Shown here: piece by piece, positions 51,080 through 62,506 of the stretch | Position numbering within the stretch: the first letter of the stretch is position 1 | How the letters are laid out: each line of letters starts with the position of its first letter | NCBI GenBank assembly: GCA_949825065.1 | Contig: OX463863.1 | Span: 19,120,251 to 19,184,250 of the forward strand | From: Odontocerum albicorne | Taxonomy: Eukaryota; Arthropoda; Insecta; Trichoptera; Odontoceridae | DNA: 64,000 nt | Direction of reading: 5' to 3' | Made by a program: the position numbers and the translations under genes | The notes under the pieces: model-generated | Told to the model about the DNA's origin: nothing | What the model saw: only the letters and a program-made list of their open reading frames with translations | Databases searched by the model: none

Positions 51080-52385
51080 GTGGCATACAGTAATAAAGGA
51101 CTCTTAATGAATATTCTTCTTAAACTTTCTGTAGACTCTCAAGAGTCTGTTACTGCAGGATTGTCCTCCTGTGATGCTGAGCTCCAGCTATCTCTCCATC
51201 GTTTCGGGGGTCTCCCTGGTGGACGCCGTCCATCCGGCACCCCATGCAGAGCTATGTATGGAATTCTTGTGGAGTTGGTACCAGTATCGTCGACACTGTC
51301 GTCCCCATCTGACCACATCTTGGACCTCGCAGATCTTTCGGATTGTGGTGTTCCTTACACGATCACTCAGTCTTCCCAGCAATAGCGCGTAGAATTCTCA
51401 TTTCCGTTGTCCTTAGCATACTTTTTGTCCTGACAGTGTCCGCCCTCGCTTCGATGCCATATGTGAGGATAGGTCGCACACAGGTCTTATAAATTTGTTC
51501 TCATATCTTTATTCCTCCATATGACATCTCTCAGGCAGCCCGCCACAACTGCAGCTTTATCTACCTGAGGCCTTACTTCTCTGGGGAGGTCATGAGAGCT
51601 GAGCAGTTCACTGCCAAGATATCTGAACTGGGTTGCCTGTTCAATTGGCTCGTCACGTACTGAGATTCTGCACTCTAGTGGGTCTTTGGAGAATGTCATA
51701 CACTTGGTTTTTGCTACGGAGATAATCATATTGTACTTTGAGCAGGATTCATCCAACTTTGTGAGCATTCTCTGTAAGTCATTATTATTTTCAGCTATGA
51801 GAGTAACGTCGTCAGCATAACAGAGAATTCCCACCGCTTCCTTACCAAGAATGTTCCCCAACTTGAGAGATGCAACCTCTGCAATGATATTATCCATTAT
51901 GCAGTTAACGTGTTCCTCGCGGGAAGCACAAACGCCTGTGATCTGATCTGTAGCATTCCTTTGTGTATTTTACGTAATGTTTAGTTTATCTCCTTTATTT
52001 AATGAGTCTCCTTAAGAGCAATGACTATTATTTATTATCAGAAAATTACTTGAATGTCATGTTTACTTGGTGTTGTAATCAAATATCAGTGGTTCTAAAC
52101 AAAATACGCGTTTTAACTTAGAAATTAAAAAACGCCGAAATTGTGCCGAGCACAGGATTAGTGGAATTTGATTTTTAACGCGGTGTACATGTTAAAGAGA
52201 AATGGGCTTAGGCTATCGCCTTTCAACCGATGTTTTTATGGCTTTAGTATATTTCCCATTTGCTCTGATTTTTGTGTTACTATTCAGGTTGATCTCTCTT
52301 ATGACATTAATGAGTGATGGAGGTAACATCATTTTTGTGGATAAAGTGTTCAGAAGGTCCTTCAACCGAATCCTGTAGAAAGCTT
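51080..52385 (-). mobile_element. LINE-D RT to C-terminus, interrupted by MITE-T
   Basis: Minus strand: YRIRLKDLLNTLSTKMMLPP, INVIREINLNSNTKIRANGK, then KGDSLSPFLF, MITE-T, NCIMDNIIAEVASLKLG, GILCYADDVTLIAENNNDLQ (YADD), YNMIISVAKTKCMTFS, EQATQFRYLGSELLSS, and the C-terminal DRVRNTTIRKICEVQDVVRW GRQ at 51382-51300. Frameshifts occur near 51490. This is the longest LINE-D piece in the window. Confidence 0.88.
51905..52195 (+). mobile_element. MITE-T copy 3, inserted in LINE-D
   Basis: TTAA at 51905-51908 and 52192-52195. Removing the element and one TTAA restores SPFLFNCIMD in the LINE-D reading frame. Confidence 0.92.
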
Positions 52386-52685
52386 TTGAATGAATATTGC
52401 AAAAACTAAATTGATAATTATTAGTAAGGGCAATCAACGACCAGACGTATCGCCGAGAGTAGAATACGGCTGCATTGAAAGAGTGCATAAATACAAGTAT
52501 CAGGGATGCTGGCTTAGTGACCAGTGAGATCGTTCCCGAGAAATCAGAACCAAGATTGAGACGGTACGGAACTGTATCTTGCGCACTGTACGATGTTACA
52601 TCTTTTCAGTACTTCTCAACGGCGTGGACACTCGGGACACTCAATTAAGATACCACAAGATGAATAGACGCATTTGAAATGTGGT
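52386..52685 (+). mobile_element. RTE-like LINE scrap
   Basis: Encodes MNIAKTKLIIISKGNQRPDV, SPRVEYGCIERVHKYKYQGC and WLSDQ, a stop, then SREIRTKIETVRNCI. It abuts LINE-D in opposite orientation. Confidence 0.7.
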
Positions 52686-52689
52686 GTTA

Positions 52690-52930
52690 CTTTACAATTG
52701 ACAATTTAAAAAATTAACGAAACATATTACCATATCCGCCTTACTCACCCGATCTATCGCCGAACGATTTTCACCTTTTCAAGCACGTCGATAAACTATT
52801 TACGGCAAAAATTCCAATAACAGAGAAGCAGCAGAAAATGCCTTTAAAAAGTTTTATTCTATAGGCATAAATAAGCTCGTAATTCGCTGACAAAAATTCA
52901 TACAGTCAAATGGGCTTTTAACTTTCGATA
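52690..52930 (+). mobile_element. mariner transposase C-terminal scrap
   Basis: PYSPDLSPNDFHLFKHVDK (third catalytic Asp) is followed by decayed text to WAFNF near 52920. No TIR is clear. Confidence 0.7.
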
Positions 52931-53660
52931 AATAAATGTTTATTTACTCTTCAAGTTATGTTTGGTTACGGAATTAGTCAAAAGAGGGTAAGTATATTAT
53001 GGTGGGGCAGGGGAAGGAGAAGGGGCTGAGAGGGGTACTGGACGTACACCACTCTTTATTTCATTAGGTGGTTCCGCTGCTCTATAGGTATACAGTTGAA
53101 ATGTTGCAGGACTGAGACATTTGTAACATAATCACTCCAGTGTATACGAACACTAGCGTGACCAAAGAACTTAACTGATATGGCCATTATTTCCAGCTTC
53201 TTCGCTTCTTGTCTTTGAAATATATTGACACTTACATATATATTTAATTGTTATCAATACGGCTGAGAAATAACCCGTATAGAGGTGTTTGTGACGATAC
53301 GAAAAGGGTGTCAGATTAGATCCTACTTTGATATGTTCGTGGCGCCATGGTTCGTCTATGCCAATCTCAATAAATAGTTCCGTTCGTGTATAGGATTTCT
53401 TAATTTACCTCTACACTCGACAGTTAAGATACCCACTGCCGATTGTTTCGAGATGACGATAAGCAGACTTCAACAGACGATAGAGTCACTTCGACAATAT
53501 TGAACGTGTCTCTATTTGATCTAATAAAAATAATTTACAATTCATGATAGGATATACAATACATAATTGTCGATAACACAACACGTTACGCACTCTCGTG
53601 TCAAAAGAGATCATTTGTAAACTGTAATATCGATAATTCTCGAAAATAAACTAGTGTTTT
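52931..53660. other. no recognised gene
   Basis: No ORF or repeat unit. From about 53100 the text turns richer in CGA/TCG. Confidence 0.35.
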
Positions 53661-53775
53661 GTAAAATATGTTTCGAGACTCTTCAGGTTATTTGCATCAG
53701 TTACATAAGGTATTTGCGGGTATTGAAACGTGTGTTGACGTTTCGAAAACGTCATTTTCATCTTCAGGGCCTGTT
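53661..53775. repeat. stem-like module (ACGTTTCGAAAACGT)
   Basis: GTGTTGACGTTTCGAAAACG then TCATTTTCATCTTCAGGGC belongs to the same broad class of repeat-end modules as at 50040. Confidence 0.4.
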
Positions 53776-53776
53776 T

Positions 53777-54210
53777 GTATCGGGTTGTCCAGAAAGTAGT
53801 TAAGTATTTCTCGGATAGTAGATATCGTTCGGACAACATTTTCGTTGCTTTCATTCTACGTGTATCATATATTTTCAAATGTATTTCGTGTCAATTCAAA
53901 TACGGAATAAAATAAGTTGTTTTTTTTACTACCGTAAAAGAAATAAAACCGATATATACAGTGTTATAACGACGATATATACAGTGTTATAACGACGATG
54001 CAGAAAACGAAAGTGTGTTTCAAATACGGTGAGAAAAATATTGTCTCGGTGATATCAACACTCGAAGAAGGTGTTAATAAACAGTGTTCTACAGCACGAG
54101 AGATTGTTCACGTACCAAAAATAACGAAAACCACTGTCCACGAGTATTTGATGCAATTTTGCGTTAGAATTTGACCTAAAAATAACAAAATAACTTTCCG
54201 GACACACCAG
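53777..54210 (+). mobile_element. possible mariner deletion derivative
   Basis: GGTTGTCCAGAAAGTAGTT (about 53793) and the complement of AATAACTTTCCGGACACACC (54190-54209) look like decayed inverted termini of the GTCC.GAAAGT type. Between them, 54000-54170 encodes MQKTKVCFKYGEKNIVSVIS and a short HTH-like continuation before a stop. Assignment is tentative. Confidence 0.4.
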
Positions 54211-54452
54211 TCTCAAAGACTATATATATCCGTAACTTGAGAACATTCTCTCGTGACACGAAACAACGTAACGAATATAAGAAAGCAAAACGTGCATTAT
54301 CCATTCGTTAAAAAATTTACAATAGAAGCAGAAAAATAATAATGTTAGAAATGCTTTTACTACTACGTTTCACGTGTCGTCAAAAATGTTCGAAACCACT
54401 TTCGACGATAACAAAAAATGGACAATGCACGTTTTGCGTCGAGAAAATAAAA

Positions 54453-55042
<590 letters not shown>

Positions 55043-55134
55043 TAAACAATACAGTATTATACATATATATTTAGAAAGGTAAGTCTTTGGATATCCAAAT
55101 TACGACTATCTAAAATCAATCTCCACAATTGTTA

Positions 55135-55225
55135 CCTGGACAATTTGTTTACGTGTGATAGACGAGTTGTAAGGGACATTGAAAGAAGGGTTGCGACAGG
55201 GAACAAAGTAAACAGAGTATTTAAC
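55135..55225 (+). mobile_element. LINE-A scrap
   Basis: TTTACGTGTGATAGACGAGT and GGGACATTGAAAGAAGGGTT match the FTCDGRVERDIERRVATG region. Confidence 0.7.
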
Positions 55226-55320
55226 CCAATAATGGCGGGGGACCACTTAAATGGCCCATACATAAGACATGTCATACTGGCGAGCGGCCACTTAAATGGC
55301 CGCTAAGTTTGCGTGTCGAT
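55219..55320. mobile_element. TTAA-type transposon end, solitary
   Basis: TTAACCCAATAATGGCGGGG begins right inside LINE-A text, followed by two GGCCACTTAAATGGCC-like palindromes. This resembles piggyBac-like termini. The other end was not identified; 55321-55890 shows nothing else. Confidence 0.45.
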
Positions 55321-55894
55321 AAGTCGGTCAAGATGAAATCTTCTTTAAAATTTTTAACCTGAATATAAGACAAAACGTGTCCTCTAGTGACATCTCTTTT
55401 AAAATCATCAAAACTTCAAGTACTTGATCCATAAGAAGGATTTAAACAGACCGATTCGAGGCCGTCGAGATTTAAAGCATTTTAAATTTTGGCGCTACTC
55501 GTTCGGGTGTGCCGAAGGTCATGTTTCTAATGACGATTTCTCCCGATCATTGTGAGGTATTGTGCGTCGATATTTTTATCTTTGTGTACGCGTATTGCGT
55601 ATTGAATTAATTGCCTTTTTCATTGTTTATGGATTATTGTTTTCTTCGATTATTGCTTCTTATATTGTCACACTTTATTTATAGCTTTGATTTTCAGAAT
55701 ATTTTCTAATATTACGTGTATAGTGTCAGCTAAAAAATGCATCGGCGCACAGTTCCACACCACTCCACTTCAGGATAATGGCTGCCAGGCGGTGAGTCAT
55801 ATTTGTATGTAGATACAGAATAAATTTATAGACGTAAAACACCGCCGCCAGTACGTACATACCAAAGATACTCGAGCTTCCGCCGTAAAAAGGT

Positions 55895-56445
55895 TAACGG
55901 ACAATCACTGCGCAAAGTAGCAAAACTGACTGTGACAAAGCTTTGGAGAATGACAAGAATGACCATATATAATGGTGTGTTGGTGCCCATCTTGATGTGT
56001 GGAAGTGAAACTTGGACTTGGTAGATAAGAGTAAGAGTAATGCTGATGAGATGCGTGCACAAAGGAAAATTTGTGAAGTGTCAATGTATGAAAGAAGGCG
56101 GAATGGAGACATCGGAAATGAATGCACGACTAAAATTAAATAAATGTTTTAAGTAAGATGAAGAAAGGAGCTTTAGAATGGTTTGGACACGTGGAGAGAT
56201 AGAATGACTAAGCGAGAATACAAGTCAGAAGTGCAAAGTGTGCGTGGAAGAGGTAGACCAAAGAAAATGTGGCTGGATCAAGCGGACTGGATTTCGAAAG
56301 AAGGCAAAGCGAGAAATATGAACAACAGAAGACTGCGTGACGGGATGTATAAATGTAGAGAAGGCAAAAGTTGTGCGTTTGGATAGAAAAGTTTGGAGGT
56401 CTGTTGTCTGTCAACCCCACGAGGGATGACATGGCATGATACGAG
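55895..56445 (+). mobile_element. LINE-B 3' part
   Basis: Remnants of SFGE..TIYNGVLVPILMCGSE (55940-56010), then in 56183-56386 KREYKSEVQSVRGRGRPKKM, WLDQADWISKEGKARNMNNR and RLRDGMYKC, and the end RGMTWHD at about 56430. Several stops. Confidence 0.82.
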
Positions 56446-56489
56446 TCCACGGGCGCTGCAGCAAGTGTCGCGTGAACTGGTCCTCACTA

Positions 56490-57330
56490 CATATACAGGG
56501 AATCTATCCATCCCATTGTAGTCCGTCCTTGGATCCCCCGATTCCTGTTTATACAGAGAATCTATCCATCCCATTGTTGTCCTTGGATCCCCCGATTCTT
56601 GTTTATACAGAGAATCTATCCATCCCATTGTTGTCCTTGGATCCCCCGATTCCTGTTTATACAGAGAATCTATCCATCCCATTGTTGTCCTTGGATCCCC
56701 CGATTTCTGTTTATACAGAGAATCTATCCATCACATTGTTATCCTTCCCCATTGTTGTCCTTGGATCCCCGATTCCTGTTTATACAGAGAATCCATCCAT
56801 CCCATTGTTGTCCATCCCATTGTTGTCCTTGGATCTCCCGATTCCTGTTTATACAGAGAATCTATCCATCCCATTGTTGTCCTTGGATCCCCGATTCTTG
56901 TTTATACAGAGAATCTATCCATCCCATTGTTGTCCTTGGATCCCCGATTCTTGTTTATACAGAAAATCTATCCATCCCATTGTTGTCCTTCCCCATTGTT
57001 GTCCTTGGATCCCCCGATTCTTGTTTATACAGAGAATCCATCCATCCCATTGTTGTCCTTCCCTTTTGTTGTCCTTGGATCCCCCGATTCCTGTTTATAC
57101 AGAGAATCTATCCATCCCATTGTTGTCCTTGGATCCCCCGATTCCTGTTTATACAGAGAATCTATCCATCCCATTGTTGTCCTTGGATCCCCCGATTCCT
57201 GTTTATACAGAAAATCTATCCATCCCATTGTTGTCCTTCCCCATTGTTGTCCTTGGATTCCCCGATTCTTGTTTATACAGAGAATCTATCCATCCCATTG
57301 TTGTCCTTGGATCCCCCGATTCCTGTTAAG
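56490..57330. repeat. 54-bp minisatellite, about 15 copies
   Basis: The unit TTTATACAGAGAATCTATCC + ATCCCATTGTTGTCCTTGGA + TCCCCCGATTCCTG. Some units are 53 bp (one C less) and some carry an extra CCTTCCCCATTGTTGT block. Since 54 is a multiple of three, ORFs of up to 297 codons result; they are not genes. The array starts about 50 bases after the LINE-B end. Confidence 0.96.
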
Positions 57331-58593
57331 AGATTTCCAGGTTCTCAAGGACAGAGCAAATAGCCAGGTGGTAATATCTCTACGAGCAAAATCTACTCGC
57401 TGATTCCGATGTTCCTCTCCACTCGTTTATCCCAGCAACACCGGTTGAATTTTACATTTTGATCGTATGTTAGCGGTCGTTATTTTTGGATAAACATAGA
57501 CTCGCTCCTGTAGAATAGGGCATAAATAAAAAAAAAAAATGTACAGAATATAATAATGTACCGAAATCCTACATAGTATGTGATCGCTTAAATATCGCCC
57601 TTTATACATTAGATTTCCAAAAACATTCAATAGATAATACATTTAGGCATACATTTATACAGTCTAAAGCTAATGATAGTTTATCAATATGATATAAGTT
57701 AAACATTTCATATTTCACACACGAAAAATGAAACAAACACACGTACGATTTTCGACACCTTCAATAGGGTCACGCTCTTTGTCGAGTCCAAACAGGACAT
57801 TGGTGTTATATACGGTTATATATCTAAGGGGGCTATATTCTACTCTAGAAATTCGAAAAATTTTAGACCTTTAACCCATTGTTTATTAAAAATACTAAAT
57901 TGTTTAATACTGGGGTGTTTATTAAAAATACTATATTTATTATTAAAAATATGTGTTTATTAAAAACAGTATATTAAGCTAAGCAAATACGACAGTAGAA
58001 ATACGAAGTTAAACATGCGTTTTTTATGTATGAAGTTGAACGTAAACGAAATGCACAAATATGTGCACAATGTGGCAATAGACGGTTTCTGAAAAGCAAC
58101 TAATTTGTGCACAACGTAAACAATGAATATGTTCTCAAAAGGAAATTTTAAAATTCTCAATATTTACGAAGTTATGCCATAGCTATAGATGGGGCAGCAA
58201 TTACGCCGCACCGGAATGACCCGGACAATAATCTCAAAACTTTCGTTTCTCTCAATTACTTTTTTCGACCTGGTCGACATAAAATCTCGAATTCTATCTG
58301 ACCGATTGCCTTCAAATTTGGTATGAAACTTGAATAAATGTTTTTATATCGTTCCTACCTTGGAAAATTCTTAACTATTTTTTTTTTTTTAATTAAAAAA
58401 TTTGAAAGGGAAAAAAAATTGAATTTTTTCCAGCCGCCATTTTACGTAAAAAAATTCTCTTTGGTACCCAACTATTACGACATTATTTTTATCAAGAATC
58501 TGTGTATAATTTTTGTTTCGAATTTACGAAAGGGTTCCAATCATGTCGACCAGCTCACCCCCCACCCTTTTTTTTTTACACGATATAACAGCT
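57331..58593. other. no recognised gene
   Basis: 57885-57970 has several TTTATTAAAAATACTA repeats. 58200-58590 is of ordinary complexity. ORFs of 62-90 codons have no motifs. Confidence 0.4.
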
Positions 58594-58944
58594 GTTATAA
58601 TGCGATTTGACTATATTAACCTCTCCGTTAGTACCGCCCCAACCGTGGGGCCATGAAATACTGAGTCAGATAGCATATGGCCCCGCGGTTGGGGCACAGT
58701 GATTATTTCTCCAATATTCCCAGATCATGTCAGGATTTAGACTACCAATGACATCTATTGATGATACCACACAATTAAATCATTTATCGGCTAGTTACAT
58801 GTTTTACCAACTGAACAAACGATGTTTTAAAATTTTCATTAATACCTTCCTACTCGAGAGGTTAAGAAGTACCCAAAAAATAATTGGTTACACTGAAAAC
58901 ATTGTTATTTCGGTATTTGTTATAATGCGACTTGACTATATTAC
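58594..58944. mobile_element. possible TTAA element flanked by a 25-bp direct repeat
   Basis: GTTATAATGCGATTTGACTA (58594) recurs at 58919 with one change. The first copy runs into TTAACCTCTCCGTTAGTACC, with a palindrome CCCCAACCGTGGGGCC / GGCCCCGCGGTTGGGG (58638-58697). 58727-58951 is open for 74 codons (MSGFRLPMTSIDDTTQLNHL) without a recognised family. Confidence 0.4.
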
Positions 58945-59085
58945 GAAGTAAGCAAAAAAAAACATTTTTTAAAGTTACATTGTTTGACCTTTTCGCAGAC
59001 AATGGTTCATTGGCGTACGTACATATTGATAGTACGGTTTCGTTACGTGAACATTTTTTTAATAAACAACAAAATTTTTACATTT

Positions 59086-59315
59086 TAAAAAGGAGGTTTT
59101 ATCACCAGATGATCGATTAGATGATAAAAGTAAAAAGGAGGTTTTATCACCAGATGATCGATTAGATGATAAAAGTAAAAAGGAGGTTTTATCACCAGAT
59201 GATCGATTAGATGATAAAAGTAAAAAGGAGGTTTTATCACCAGATGATCGATTAGATGATAAAAGTAAAAAGGAGGTTTTATCACCAGATGATTGATTAG
59301 ATGATAAAAGTAAAA
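59086..59315. repeat. 45-bp tandem repeat, 5 copies
   Basis: The unit AAAAAGGAGGTTTTATCACC + AGATGATCGATTAGATGATA + AAAGT. One plus frame reads KKEVLSPDDRLDDKS repeatedly and ends at a TGA made by a C-to-T change in the last unit. Confidence 0.95.
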
Positions 59316-59734
59316 AATTTGTCAGACTATCGAACGAGGCGCCACTCGAAAATCCACGTGTATTTGTTTCAATTTATCGCAATAAAAAATATCGTAAAAA
59401 GTTTGATTTAATTATTTATAAAGCAATGCTTTCGATAATTTATTAGATTAAACCGGGCAGTGACCGAGATGTCACAATTCGTAACGATCTCTGAAAAAGA
59501 AAATAGATGGATTTTTTGACGAGATAAGAGGAAGTGATGGTACAGTTAAGGATGTTACATGATAGACTTTAATTTAAAAAAGAAAAGTTTCTACACTATC
59601 CACGTGACCTGGAGGAATGGAAATGCAGAGTTTAGAGTGCAAACTAAAAGAACTAATCGAGTATTGAGGTTTTATGGCTTATTTTATACGAGTGCTTAGT
59701 AATTGTGGCTGATGTATTGAGTAGGATGAAGAAG
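59316..59734. other. no recognised gene
   Basis: AT-rich; no ORF or repeat. Confidence 0.4.
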
Positions 59735-59885
59735 AGTTGTTTGTACTCCCCTGATGATGAGGTGAAAACCTTGAAACCGGTAGGGTTATACATTATCTGA
59801 AGTGGAAAAAAGTGTTTTATTGAACAAATTACGTCTTTAAAAAACATCTACACTGTTAATGCCTGAACTAAAAATAATATATCAG
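59735..59885. repeat. repeat Q copy
   Basis: CTCCCCTGATGATGAGGTGA, CCTTGAAACCGGTAGGGTTA, GTGTTTTATTGAACAAATTA and GTTAATGCCTGAACTAAAAA match Q in order. Confidence 0.7.
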
Positions 59886-59924
59886 TTAAGATAGTGGCTG
59901 TCAACTAAAAATTTGCGTCATCTT

Positions 59925-60610
59925 TGATGTACGTGAGTAAAATGTGGACATAGAGAAAGGAAAAAGGATAAGCAACTGATAATTAGCGCCAACTTCGATG
60001 TACGTGAGTGAAATGTGGACATAGAGAAAGGAAAAAGGATAAGCAACTGATAATTAGCGCCAACTTCGATGTACGTGAGTGAAATGTGGACATAGAGAAA
60101 GGAAAAAGGATAAGCAACTGATAATTAGCGCCAACTTCGATGTACGTGAGTGAAATGTGGACATAGAGAAAGGAAAAAGGATAAGCAACTGATAATTAGC
60201 GCCAACTTCGATGTACGTGAGTGAAATGTGGACATAGAGAAAGGAAAAAAGATTAGTAACTAAAAATTAGCGCCAATTTTGATATACGTGAATGAAATGT
60301 GGACGTAAAGGAAAAAAGATTAGCAACTGAAAATTAGCGCCAACTTTGATATACGTGAGTGAAATGTGGACATAGAGAAAGGAAAAAGGATAAGCAACTG
60401 AAAATTAGCGCCAACTTTGATGTACGTGAGTGAAATGTGGACATAGAGAAAGGAAAAAGGATAAGCAACTGAAAATTAGCGCCAACTTTGATATACATGA
60501 GTGGGCATAGAGAAAGGAAAAAAGATTTGTAACTGAAAATTAACGCCAACTTTGGTATACACGAGTGAAATATGGACGTAGAGAAAGGAAAAAAGATTAG
60601 CAACTGAGTA
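59925..60610. repeat. 71-bp tandem array of LINE-derived sequence, about 9.5 copies
   Basis: The unit contains TTAGCGCCAACTTCGATGTA, CGTGAGTGAAATGTGGACAT and AGAGAAAGGAAAAAGGATAA. The order matches the LINE-A/B text for VPTLMYGSEMWTWRKKDK (compare GTGCCCATCTTGATGTGTGG + AAGTG at 55985). The last units are shorter and diverged. Confidence 0.93.
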
Positions 60611-61330
60611 CGAGATGAAACTGAGTAGATTGATGAAAAATCTTCGAGAGGCGGTGATGAAATAGGGAATCGAAGAATCGACACATTAACAGAGAACACT
60701 TCAAAAGGGATTAGAAAAAAATCAAAATGCCGAACTCCTCGGTTGGGCAGCATTCGAAAAGTTTACGTGAATCCTTAATACCCGAGATACTTCCGTTCAA
60801 AACTGTTTAATGGATGCACCGGATCAAAAGAGGAATGCTGGATATCTTCTCGAGAGTTCGTAAAACCAGTAAATCGATCAAGGTATAATAGACGTACCAA
60901 AAAACGCGGCATAACTTAGACGAGAGATTATGGAATGAACGGGAACTTAAAACATTGAACGAGCACTTAGAGATGGTTCGGATTCGGGCAGGTGTAACGA
61001 GTGAATAAAAGAAACTGACAAAGGGACCAAAGAGGTAATAGACGTACCAGAAAAAGTGGCACAACTGAAACGAGAGAATAACCGAGGACTAATTTAAAAT
61101 GTTTTTCAGCTTTGTTTCAGCCATGTTCCCTGATGTTTCAAAAGCATTGTAGCCTTCACCTTCAGGGTGATATAAAAAAAAAATTACCGAATATACATAG
61201 ATGATATGACAACCTCTGTTACTTAATTGATCTCGCCTTTCTTCTGACTCGGGGAATGTTCGAGTCCACGCGGCGTAAGGAAAGAATCTGTGACTGTATT
61301 ATACTATAGCATAGGTACACAGAGCGTGTG
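60611..61330. repeat. mostly unrecognised; one imperfect duplication
   Basis: AATAGACGTACCAAAAAACG (60888) and AATAGACGTACCAGAAAAAG (61038) begin about 45-bp similar segments; the text resembles a decayed LINE C-terminus. 61100-61175 holds a TTTCAG..ACCTTCAGGG stem module. No gene. Confidence 0.45.
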
Positions 61331-61552
61331 ATTGTGTTAGTCAACTCCTGTGTGCTGATTGGTCAGTTTCTAGTATTAGTGTGTCGTCGTGTTAAAAAAA
61401 ATAGTGTCACCATGATTGAAGGGTATGTTGGTTCTAGAAATAAATTGAATACAGTGGATCAATTAGTAATAGAAAACGTTTCTTTGATAAACTTTGAAGA
61501 GTGGAGCGGAATGTGTAGCCACGTGAAAGGCATAGAGTCGGAATATTGGTAA
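61328..61552 (+). pseudogene. C-terminal relic of an unidentified multicopy protein
   Basis: ORF of 74 codons ending NTVDQLVIENVSLINFEEWS GMCSHVKGIESEYW; after the stop the same strand continues with coding-like LSDSSSDCE at 61625-61650. A 'W...C.HV..IE..YW' segment followed by an acidic Ser/Asp tail recalls the end of transposon-encoded proteins seen in insect genomes, but I cannot name the family. The nearby unique-looking sequence has no splice support. Confidence 0.35.
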
Positions 61553-61639
61553 AGAGAAATCATGTTTGACCATATACGGTAAGTGAAAAGCACAATTTCA
61601 TTATAAGTTTAAGTGAAGCGAGTGTAAGTGATTCATCGT

Positions 61640-62175
61640 CAGACTGTGAATAATTTTATTTGTGAAATAAAATGTTCTTTTTGTGTTTTTATGTTGCGCT
61701 GTTATGTTAAATAAAATGTCTATACTGTGTTTCTTAACCAATACATTCTTTAAAATATTCCATCTTGTATTTGTAAATAAAATATAAGGTTCGTTAGAAA
61801 TAAATAAAAACTTCTCGTTTCTTTCCAACTTTCTATTTCTGTATCAATAAACAAATATTTCTTCCAAACAAAAAAAAAACCACTTCTGTATTTTTAAATG
61901 AATAATAAATAAACATAATCTGAATATATAATAAATAAAAAATCATGGTCACCCTTCTACATTATTCATTCCTTACGGCGCGTCGACTCTATATGGTGTT
62001 TCCATGTTCCGCACACATCACAAAGAAAGGAACACGAGAACTCATCGTAAAATATCAAATAAAATATATAATTGCGCAAAACAAAATACTGTTAAAATTT
62101 CCCATTCTTTGAGGTGTGTGCGGACAATTTTTAACAGATGTGCGGCCGCACACACATGCACACCTTAGAGGGAAC
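61640..62175. other. AT-rich, no recognised gene
   Basis: No ORF of note. Ends at the MITE-F copy. Confidence 0.4.
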
Positions 62176-62177
62176 GT

Positions 62178-62369
62178 TTTCGGACAAAATCGGCTAACTT
62201 CGACTTTGTAGAGCGCCGTTTCTGTCATTCGTACACGTGTTCCGTCGCGAGAGTGTTAGCGCATCGTGCGACAGAGACAGATGACGCTCTACAAAGGCGA
62301 AGTTAGCCGATTATGGCCGACAGACTTTTTCTTAAGCCCGATGTGTATTACTTACCGCCGGGTACTGTA
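62178..62369. mobile_element. MITE-F copy 4
   Basis: Right half intact (GATGTGTATTACTTACCGCC to ACTGTA at 62369); the left arm is shortened and starts within AAATCGGCTAACTTCG. The loop holds GACACGTGTTCCGTCGCG-like text as in the other copies. Confidence 0.85.
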
Positions 62370-62506
62370 CTTAATTGATCTCGCCTTTCTTCTGACTCGG
62401 GGATTATTACCGAGGTTTTCACTCGAGGATTGTTTCAACACCTTCTTAATTAGATGGCAATTCGTCAGGTAGCATTGCACACAATGAAAGTTTAATTCAA
62501 CAGATA

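Noticed and set aside
53777..54210. Viral or endogenous-virus origin for the 54000-54170 ORF
   Set aside because: No viral motif is seen; flanking inverted ends fit a decayed mariner better, though weakly.
56436..57403. Long overlapping ORFs (297, 254 and 158 codons)
   Set aside because: They follow a 54-bp minisatellite whose period is a multiple of three; the peptide is the repeat unit in different frames.
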